A program made the translations under genes and the position numbers. Positions 1-3,884 of a DNA stretch of 5,344 bases are shown here, piece by piece (position 1 is the stretch's first letter; every line of letters starts with the position of its first letter). Below the pieces are notes generated by a model that made no database searches, was not told the DNA's origin, and saw only the letters and a program-made list of their open reading frames with translations. The stretch spans positions 1 through 5,344 of the forward strand of contig JABFWC010000211.1 of the NCBI GenBank assembly GCA_013362385.1, in the 5' to 3' direction. The stretch comes from Pseudarthrobacter sp. (GTDB taxonomy: Bacteria; Actinomycetota; Actinomycetes; Actinomycetales; Micrococcaceae).

Positions 1-712
1 TGGAGCAGTTCTGCTCGTGGTCCGCGTGCAGGATAAGCAGTAGGTCCAGCGCCTTGACGATGACCGGGTCCAGCTCGTACTGCTCGGCAGGCAGGCCGAA
101 GCTCAGGCGCAGGAAGTTCTCCACCAGGTTCATGGAGTTGTCCGGGTACAGCATGGGCTGTCCGATGGACTTCTTGTGCGCGTAGGCGGCGATGACCGGC
201 AGCTTGGCCATCAGGCGGATGGTGGAGACCTCCACCTGCTCGGCGTTGAACGGGTCCAGGGAGTCCTGGTAGAACGTGGACAGCGCGGAGACGGCCGAGG
301 ACAGTACCGGCATGGGGTGCGCGTCGCGGGGGAAGCCGCCGAAGAAGCCCTTGAGCTCCTCGTGGAGGAGGGTGTGGCGGCGGATCTTCTGGTCGAACTC
401 GTCCAGCTCGGCGGGAGTGGGCAGGTTGCCGTAGATCAGCAGGTAGGACACCTCGAGGAAGCTGGAGTGCTGGGCCAGCTGTTCGATGGGGTATCCGCGG
501 TAGCGCAGGATGCCGGCATCGCCATCGATGTAGGTGATTGCCGAGGTGGTTGCTGCGGTGTTCATGAAGCCGGGGTCGAAGGTGACGGCACCGGTCTGCT
601 TCAGCAGCTTGGAGACGTCGTAACCTTCGTTCCCTTCAACAACCTGGATGCGCGGGAGCTTGAGCTCTCCACCTGCGTGGAGCAGGGTCGCAGCATTGTT
701 GGTCTCAGTCAT
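1..712 (-). CDS. gltA: Citrate synthase, N-terminal part (cut by window edge)
   Basis: Citrate synthase condenses acetyl-CoA with oxaloacetate to citrate, the entry step of the TCA cycle, in the cytoplasm. The window holds 237 residues of a protein that usually has about 430, so the C-terminal half lies beyond position 1. Visible landmarks are the type-II citrate synthase N-terminal block DPGFMNTAATTSAITYIDGD (residues 46-65), followed by LRYRGYPIEQLA, and the active-site segment HADHEQNCS (229-237), whose DHEQN histidine belongs to the catalytic set. The ATG at 712 is chosen because it follows a strong Shine-Dalgarno sequence (GAAGGGGA, 717-724, five bases before the start) and gives the usual MTETNN-type actinobacterial N terminus. 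The frame stays open upstream to an ATG at 838, but that extension does not resemble the family. It lies downstream of dapC on the same strand with a 225-bp gap, so it probably has its own promoter. The identity is near certain. Confidence 0.97.
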   Translation of the reverse strand, partial: MTETNNAATLLHAGGELKLPRIQVVEGNEGYDVSKLLKQTGAVTFDPGFMNTAATTSAITYIDGDAGILRYRGYPIEQLAQHSSFLEVSYLLIYGNLPTPAELDEFDQKIRRHTLLHEELKGFFGGFPRDAHPMPVLSSAVSALSTFYQDSLDPFNAEQVEVSTIRLMAKLPVIAAYAHKKSIGQPMLYPDNSMNLVENFLRLSFGLPAEQYELDPVIVKALDLLLILHADHEQNCS

Positions 713-716
713 GGAG

Positions 717-724
717 TCCCCTTC
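717..724 (-). promoter_or_regulatory. gltA ribosome binding site
   Basis: On the minus strand this reads GAAGGGGA, a good Shine-Dalgarno match, and ends four bases before the ATG at 712. It decides between the ATG at 712 and the in-frame ATG at 838, which has no purine-rich sequence at suitable spacing. Confidence 0.8.
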
Positions 725-760
725 ATGAGGCGCCTTTGGCCTCTGTCGAAAGCTTGATCC

Positions 761-766
761 AATATC
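761..766 (-). promoter_or_regulatory. Weak gltA -10 candidate (GATATT)
   Basis: On the minus strand GATATT lies about 48 bases before the gltA ATG and would give a 5' leader of roughly 40 bases. It matches four of six positions of TATAAT. No convincing -35 hexamer lies 16-18 bases upstream. A second weak candidate is TACTTT at 850-855 with a GTGACA at 871-876, but the spacing of 15 is short. Neither is strong; the site is an inference. Confidence 0.25.
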
Positions 767-790
767 AGGTGAGCCGCGCACTGCACCTGA
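765..790. repeat. Inverted repeat upstream of gltA
   Basis: Perfect 7-bp arms, TCAGGTG (765-771) and CACCTGA (784-790), are separated by 12 bp. It overlaps the weak -10 candidate at 761-766. It could be an operator for a dimeric regulator or a leader hairpin if transcription starts further upstream. No known regulator is recognised for this sequence, and a 7-bp pair could arise by chance. Confidence 0.35.
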
Positions 791-887
791 GGACACAGGT
801 TCCAACACCCGGGCTGCCTTCTTGTAGAAAGCCACCATTGATCAGTTAAAAAGTACCGCTCCTTGCCGGGTGTCACTAATCCAAGAC

Positions 888-901
888 GGCCCGATGGGGC
901 C
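888..901 (-). terminator. Small hairpin after dapC, possible weak terminator
   Basis: Minus-strand GGCCC-CATC-GGGCC is a perfect 5-bp GC stem with a 4-base loop, 37 bases past the dapC stop, followed by GTCTT. The stem is short and there is no real U-tract. It might end part of the fdxA-dapC transcript before gltA. Actinobacterial terminators often lack U-tracts, but the support is weak. Confidence 0.3.
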
Positions 902-915
902 TAAAATGCCTCCGA

Positions 916-931
916 TGTGGCGCGAGTCACA
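916..931. promoter_or_regulatory. CRP/GlxR-like binding site upstream of gltA
   Basis: The minus strand reads TGTGA-CTCGCG-CCACA, which matches nine of the ten fixed bases of the CRP-family consensus TGTGA-N6-TCACA. It lies six bases beyond the dapC stop and about 200 bp before the gltA ATG. In Corynebacterium glutamicum the CRP-family protein GlxR is known to act on gltA, so the position makes biological sense. The match is seen directly; binding and effect are inferred. Such a site far upstream could repress or activate, depending on where the unknown gltA transcription start lies. Confidence 0.5.
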
Positions 932-937
932 GCAATA

Positions 938-2092
938 TTACCTGGCCTCTTGCCCCGCAAGACGGGCGACGGCCGCATCGATCCGCTCGTCGGTGCCGGT
1001 GAGGGCAACGCGGACGTACCCGTTGCCGGCTTCGCCGTAGAAGACGCCGGGGCCCACCACGATGCCTCGCCCGGCGAGGCGGGCCACGGTGTCCCAGGTG
1101 CCCTCCCCCGCCGTCGACCAAAGGTATAGTCCGGCGTCGGATTCCTTGATCTCCAGGCCGAAGTCCAGCAGCGCGGGCACCAACCGCTCCCTGCGGCCCC
1201 GGTACAGGTCCTTCTGGGCCTCCACATGGGCATCGTCGCCGAGAGCCACCCGCATAGCTTCCTGGATCGGGTAGGGCACGATCATGCCCGCATGCTTGCG
1301 GCTGTTGACGAGGTTGGGCATCAGGTCCGGGTCGCCGGCGATGAAGGCGGCCCGGTAACCGGCAACGTTGGACTGCTTGCTCAGTGAGTACACCGCAAGC
1401 AGGCCCTGGTGCGATCCGCCGGCTACACGCGGATCCAGGATGCTCGGCACGGGCTGGCCGCCGCGCTGGACGTCCCACGCACCCCAGCCAAGCTCCGCAT
1501 AGCATTCGTCCGAGGCCACCACGGCACCCAGTTCGCGCGCCTGCTGCACCAGCGCCTTCAACGAGTCCGCGTCACGCACGCTGCCGGTGGGGTTGCCGGG
1601 CGAATTCACCCAGATGAGCCGCACCCGTGAACGGGTTGCCTCATCGAGTTCGTCAAGGTTGTCCGTGGCCACGGAGGTAACGCCGGCCAGGGTCGCGCCG
1701 ATGTCGTACGTGGGGTACGCCACCTTGGGACGGACGACGACGTCTCCGGGCTTCAGGCCCAGCAGCAGCGGCAGCCACGCCACGAGTTCCTTCGAACCCA
1801 CAGTGGGCATGATGTTGCGCGGGTCGAGTCCGGCCACGCCGCGGCGGCGTTCGAACCAGCCCGCGATAGCCTCGCGAAGGGCCGGGGTGCCATGGACCGT
1901 GGGGTATCCCGGAGCGTCCGCAGCGGCTTGCAGGGCGTCCAGGATCAATGCCGGCGTGGGGTCCACGGGCGTACCGATGGAGAGGTTGACGGCACCGCCG
2001 GGGTGTTCCGAAGCCTTCGCCAGGTACGGTGCCATGGCTTCCCACGGGTAGTCGGGCAGAGCCAGGCCAAACGGGTTCACTGCTGCGGTCAC
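938..2092 (-). CDS. dapC: Succinyldiaminopimelate aminotransferase
   Basis: This is a fold-type I PLP enzyme of 384 residues. It converts N-succinyl-2-amino-6-ketopimelate to N-succinyl-LL-diaminopimelate using glutamate, in the lysine and peptidoglycan precursor pathway. Seen in the sequence: the NPFGLALPDYPWE start typical of actinobacterial DapC; VGSKE (98-102), part of the cofactor phosphate site; NSPGNPTG (163-170); SDECY (194-198), with the Asp that contacts the PLP ring nitrogen and the Tyr that contacts its 3'-oxygen; SLSK with the Schiff-base lysine K239; and a C-terminal arginine in YVRVALTG (R361), expected to hold the substrate carboxylate. The GTG at 2092 is preferred because the known N terminus begins there, with GGACGGGA just before it. 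It starts 13 bp after the fdxA stop, so the two are probably co-transcribed. An aspartate-type aminotransferase of other specificity is the alternative, but the N terminus and the fdxA linkage favour DapC. Confidence 0.92.
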   Translation of the reverse strand: MTAAVNPFGLALPDYPWEAMAPYLAKASEHPGGAVNLSIGTPVDPTPALILDALQAAADAPGYPTVHGTPALREAIAGWFERRRGVAGLDPRNIMPTVGSKELVAWLPLLLGLKPGDVVVRPKVAYPTYDIGATLAGVTSVATDNLDELDEATRSRVRLIWVNSPGNPTGSVRDADSLKALVQQARELGAVVASDECYAELGWGAWDVQRGGQPVPSILDPRVAGGSHQGLLAVYSLSKQSNVAGYRAAFIAGDPDLMPNLVNSRKHAGMIVPYPIQEAMRVALGDDAHVEAQKDLYRGRRERLVPALLDFGLEIKESDAGLYLWSTAGEGTWDTVARLAGRGIVVGPGVFYGEAGNGYVRVALTGTDERIDAAVARLAGQEAR

Positions 2093-2105
2093 GGTTCCCG
2101 TCCGG

Positions 2106-2432
2106 TCAGTGGTCTTGGTTCTGCGGGGGCAGGGCTGCAATCATCGGGTGGTCCTTGCCCGTGTTGCCGATCTTGGCCGCCCCGCCGGGGGAACCGAGGT
2201 CATCGAAGAACTCCACGTTGGCCTTGTAGTAGTCGGCCCACTCGTCGGGGGTGTCGTCTTCGTAGTAAATGGCCTCCACCGGGCACACCGGTTCGCAGGC
2301 TCCACAGTCGACGCATTCGTCCGGATGGATGTACAGCGAACGCTCGCCTTCATAGATGCAGTCGACCGGGCATTCTTCAATGCACGCCTTGTCCTTAACA
2401 TCCACACACGGCTGCGCGATTACGTACGTCAC
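2106..2432 (-). CDS. fdxA: Seven-iron ferredoxin ([3Fe-4S][4Fe-4S])
   Basis: A small soluble electron carrier of 108 residues, close to the usual length of FdxA/FdxC. It starts VTYVIAQPCVDVKDKAC and carries eight cysteines at 9, 17, 21, 25, 40, 43, 46 and 50. By comparison with Azotobacter ferredoxin I, C9, C17 and C50 should hold the [3Fe-4S] cluster and C21, C40, C43 and C46 the [4Fe-4S] cluster, leaving C25 free. The acidic C-terminal tail after the clusters is normal for the actinobacterial type. The GTG at 2432 is chosen because the conserved protein starts there and GGAGAGG lies eight bases upstream. It precedes dapC by 13 bp. The same ferredoxin-aminotransferase pairing is known in mycobacteria (fdxC beside the Rv1178 aminotransferase). 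The redox partner cannot be told from the window. Confidence 0.95.
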   Translation of the reverse strand: MTYVIAQPCVDVKDKACIEECPVDCIYEGERSLYIHPDECVDCGACEPVCPVEAIYYEDDTPDEWADYYKANVEFFDDLGSPGGAAKIGNTGKDHPMIAALPPQNQDH

Positions 2433-2458
2433 GTCCCTGGCCTCTCCACGTTGGGGTT

Positions 2459-2500
2459 CCGGCGTCCCGCCGGCTCTTGCGATCCGGCAGCACGGCCGGA
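2459..2500 (-). other. Two tandem hairpins in the fdxA leader
   Basis: Two perfect GC stems lie between the likely fdxA transcription start and its GTG. One is TCCGGC/GCCGGA with a 6-base loop (2483-2500). The other is CCGGC/GCCGG with a 5-base loop (2459-2473). They share the GCCGG arm sequence, so one arm could pair with the other's partner and form a different fold. No riboswitch family is recognised. In GC-rich DNA such stems can arise by chance. Confidence 0.35.
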
Positions 2501-2517
2501 GTCTGACATCTGAGCCT

Positions 2518-2523
2518 ATTATC
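2518..2523 (-). promoter_or_regulatory. fdxA-dapC promoter, -10 box
   Basis: Minus strand GATAAT differs from TATAAT at only one position. It would start transcription near 2511 and give a leader of about 78 bases. The -35 region (around 2541-2547, TAGGTT or AGGTTC) is poor, which is common in actinobacteria. It lies back to back with the plus-strand promoter at 2534-2563. Confidence 0.5.
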
Positions 2524-2533
2524 TCCCAGCCCG

Positions 2534-2563
2534 TTACCGCGAACCTAGCCGGGACCCTAGTAT
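2534..2563 (+). promoter_or_regulatory. Promoter of the 2570 gene, probably leaderless
   Basis: The -35-like TTACCG (2534-2539) is followed after 18 bases by the -10 box TAGTAT (2558-2563), which fits the actinobacterial TANNNT pattern. The base seven positions past the -10 is 2570, the first base of the GTG start codon, so the mRNA would begin at the start codon. The -10 box itself contains an in-frame TAG, so the protein cannot begin upstream of it. Confidence 0.6.
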
Positions 2564-2569
2564 GAACTG

Positions 2570-2833
2570 GTGAGTCAGCCAGTCCCTCCGCCCGTCCGCT
2601 TCCTGTCTTCCGCGGCACCGGGTATCCGCGTGGTGGTGCGGTACCGGATCGAGGACGGGCTGACGGACGCCCTGGGACACCTGCTGGGGTGCGACGCCGG
2701 TTCCTGCACCGTCCGCACCCGGCAGGCCGACGTCGTCATTCCCCTTGACCGCGTGGTGGCGGCCAAGGAAGTCCCGCCACCGCCCCCGCGCCGGCGCCGG
2801 CCGGCCGCCCGCCAGTCCCCTCCTGCCCAGTAA
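2570..2833 (+). CDS. Small protein like the SH3-like N-terminal region of Rv0428c-type acetyltransferases
   Basis: An 87-residue basic, proline-rich protein. Residues about 18-68 (GIRVVVRYRIEDGLTDALGH, then LLGCDAGSCTVRTRQADVV and VVAAKEVPPPP) resemble, from memory, the small beta-barrel domain that opens actinobacterial GNAT proteins of the Rv0428c kind. No GNAT domain follows: the gene stops after a tail rich in Pro and Arg (PPPPPRRRRPAARQ, 69-82). It may be a stand-alone member or the remnant of a longer acetyltransferase gene. No membrane segment, signal peptide or catalytic motif is seen. The GTG at 2570 is the first possible GTG/ATG/TTG start, as an in-frame TAG lies at 2558. There is no Shine-Dalgarno sequence, and a -10 box sits at leaderless spacing. 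It diverges from fdxA and converges on the AbiEi/DUF559 gene. The function is unknown. That it is a real gene is supported by its clean context and recognisable domain. Confidence 0.75.
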   Translation: MSQPVPPPVRFLSSAAPGIRVVVRYRIEDGLTDALGHLLGCDAGSCTVRTRQADVVIPLDRVVAAKEVPPPPPRRRRPAARQSPPAQ

Positions 2834-2839
2834 TGGACG

Positions 2840-2873
2840 CCCTCATTGCGCAGGGACTGCCCCTGCGCAATGA
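2840..2873. repeat. Palindromic repeat, copy 1 (also possible shared terminator)
   Basis: This holds a perfect 13-bp inverted repeat, TCATTGCGCAGGG (2843-2855) and CCCTGCGCAATGA (2861-2873), around the 5-base centre ACTGC. It sits exactly between two convergent genes, nine bases from the stop codon of each, so it could end both transcripts, although no T-tract follows on either side. A second copy lies at 3772-3805 in the same orientation, with 31 of 34 bases identical. A dispersed, REP-like intergenic palindrome is the likeliest class; that is an inference. Confidence 0.75.
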
Positions 2874-2882
2874 AGCCGGCCT

Positions 2883-3692
2883 TCACTGCGCAGAACGGTA
2901 CGTGGCAAGGGCCCGCTTGACCATCCGCACGAACTCCAGGGGTTCGTTAAGCACCATCTCGAAGGTCACGCGCAGGGTGGGCACACCGCGGACAACGCCC
3001 ACATTCCATCGCCGCCTGTCCTCCCGGTAGGCGTCCCGGCTGCTGTGGTGCGCATACCCGTCCGTCTCGATGCCCAGCAGTCCGTCCACCAGGAGGTCGA
3101 GGTGGCCCATCCCCGGGATATTGACCTGCAGCTCGACCGTGAGCCCAGCCTCCTCCAGCAGATACCGGGCCATCGTCTCGATAATGGAACCGGACTGGGG
3201 CCGAATCTTTGCCACCACGCCAAGAATGGCCTTCTCCCGAGCGGCCGGGAACCGCTCACGCAGGGCCGGGAGCTGAACCAGTCCCTGTTTCACCGCCGAC
3301 TCAGCGATGGTCAGCGCCTCAATCGGCGGCAAGCAACGGAGGGACTGGCACACGATGTCCAAGTGCGTTGGCGGAACGTTGCTGCGGTGGACCACGCAGC
3401 CCGGAATTGGCCGCCCGTGGTTCGCGGACAGATGTGGCAGATGCGGAACCTTGACCACCCAAAGCCCTGCGGACACTGCTGCGGTCACACATCCGGGAAC
3501 TGCGTGATGACGGGCAGCATGAACCAGCACGGGATCTGCGCCTGGCAGCGCATACACTCCTCGCGCCACCCTCACGACGGAGCCCTCCAGTACTGCTCCC
3601 TCCAGCTTTCGCCGGGACACCCCAGCCCGGATGAGGGCGCTGGTGCCCGAGACTCCACCCATAGCCGCGAGGGCCTCTGCAACTGTCCGCAT
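2883..3692 (-). CDS. AbiEi-type winged-helix protein with C-terminal DUF559/Vsr-like nuclease domain
   Basis: A 269-residue cytoplasmic protein. Residues about 1-52 form a winged helix of the AbiEi antitoxin kind (GGVSGTSALIRAGVSRRKL, then VVRVARGVYALPG). A middle region (about 53-160) is of unknown role. The C-terminal part (about 168-262) looks like DUF559, a PD-(D/E)XK fold related to Vsr. It has E172 in the first helix (IIETMARYLLEEAGL), D199 in HLDLLVDG, the E209-T-D211 pair in GIETDGYAHH, then YREDRRRWN and LRVTFEMV. The acidic residues expected in the active site are present, so nuclease activity is plausible but unproven. The ATG at 3692 follows GGGGAG (3702-3707) at nine bases. No AbiEii nucleotidyltransferase toxin lies next to it, so this is not a standard type IV toxin-antitoxin pair. 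Such fusions are common, often many per genome, in actinobacteria. It is bracketed by two palindromic repeats. By eye its codon use is slightly less GC-biased than in typA. Confidence 0.85.
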   Translation of the reverse strand: MRTVAEALAAMGGVSGTSALIRAGVSRRKLEGAVLEGSVVRVARGVYALPGADPVLVHAARHHAVPGCVTAAVSAGLWVVKVPHLPHLSANHGRPIPGCVVHRSNVPPTHLDIVCQSLRCLPPIEALTIAESAVKQGLVQLPALRERFPAAREKAILGVVAKIRPQSGSIIETMARYLLEEAGLTVELQVNIPGMGHLDLLVDGLLGIETDGYAHHSSRDAYREDRRRWNVGVVRGVPTLRVTFEMVLNEPLEFVRMVKRALATYRSAQ

Positions 3693-3701
3693 AACTGCAT
3701 G

Positions 3702-3707
3702 CTCCCC
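3702..3707 (-). promoter_or_regulatory. Ribosome binding site of the AbiEi/DUF559 gene
   Basis: GGGGAG on the minus strand lies nine bases before the ATG at 3692. It supports that start over an open extension of 58 codons, which runs back through the repeat and the typA terminator. Confidence 0.7.
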
Positions 3708-3708
3708 G

Positions 3709-3725
3709 GCTTCGGCGGCCGAAGC
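3709..3725. promoter_or_regulatory. 17-bp palindrome before the AbiEi/DUF559 gene, possible operator
   Basis: GCTTCGGC and GCCGAAGC are perfect 8-bp arms around a single base, directly upstream of the ribosome binding site. AbiEi antitoxins are known to repress their own promoter by binding inverted repeats, so an operator is conceivable. No clear -10 box is visible here. Binding is inferred only. Confidence 0.35.
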
Positions 3726-3771
3726 AGCGGCAGGGAAAGGCCATGTGGAAACGGCGGCGCACTGATGCGGT

Positions 3772-3805
3772 CCCTCGTTGCGCAGGGACTGCCCCTGCAC
3801 ATTGA
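3772..3805. repeat. Palindromic repeat, copy 2
   Basis: This shares 31 of 34 bases with copy 1 at 2840-2873, including the same ACTGC centre in the same orientation. Three changes, all in the outer arms, weaken the hairpin, so this copy looks decayed. It lies between the typA terminator and the AbiEi/DUF559 gene, 932 bp from copy 1; the pair encloses that gene and its upstream region. Confidence 0.75.
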
Positions 3806-3835
3806 GCTGGGCGGCTGGGGCGCACCGCGGAACGC

Positions 3836-3869
3836 AGAATGCCACCGGCATGGGAGCCGGTGGCATTCT
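3836..3869 (-). terminator. typA terminator hairpin
   Basis: A perfect 14-bp stem, AGAATGCCACCGGC (3836-3849) and GCCGGTGGCATTCT (3856-3869), surrounds a 6-base loop. It begins 15 bases after the typA stop. On the typA strand it is followed by GCGTT rather than a true U-tract. On the plus strand two further Ts follow it (CTTTG). A long stem without a U-tract is usual for high-GC actinobacteria. Termination of typA is the best reading. Confidence 0.8.
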
Positions 3870-3884
3870 TTGACCTAGGGGTAA

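Noticed and set aside
176..757. Plus-strand open frame opposite gltA
   Set aside because: It is the mirror of a clear citrate synthase coding frame; the translated sequence is low-complexity Gly/Val/Leu/Glu text with no family features.
765..790. CRP/GlxR site in the gltA-proximal inverted repeat
   Set aside because: GTGC and TCAC halves occur with a spacing of five rather than six and with a mismatch; the site at 916-931 fits far better.
2093..2140. TTG at 2140 as an upstream start for dapC
   Set aside because: It lies inside fdxA, and the conserved DapC N terminus begins at the GTG at 2092.
2433..2618. Upstream extension of the fdxA frame to 2618
   Set aside because: It crosses the divergent promoter region and the start of the plus-strand gene; the ferredoxin family starts at VTYVIA, which has its own ribosome binding site.
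2833..3030. Plus-strand open frame beginning in repeat copy 1
   Set aside because: Its first codons are just the translated palindrome and the rest is antisense to the AbiEi/DUF559 gene.
2840..3805. CRISPR array
   Set aside because: There are only two repeat copies, 932 bp apart with a gene between them; no regular spacers.
3693..3866. 58-codon N-terminal extension of the AbiEi/DUF559 frame
   Set aside because: It runs through the typA terminator and repeat copy 2, resembles no protein, and the ATG at 3692 has a good ribosome binding site and starts the winged-helix domain.
3045..3878. Long plus-strand open frame (277 codons) opposite the AbiEi/DUF559 gene
   Set aside because: It is antisense to a recognisable gene, its protein has no recognisable fold, and it reads through the 17-bp palindrome, repeat copy 2 and the typA terminator.
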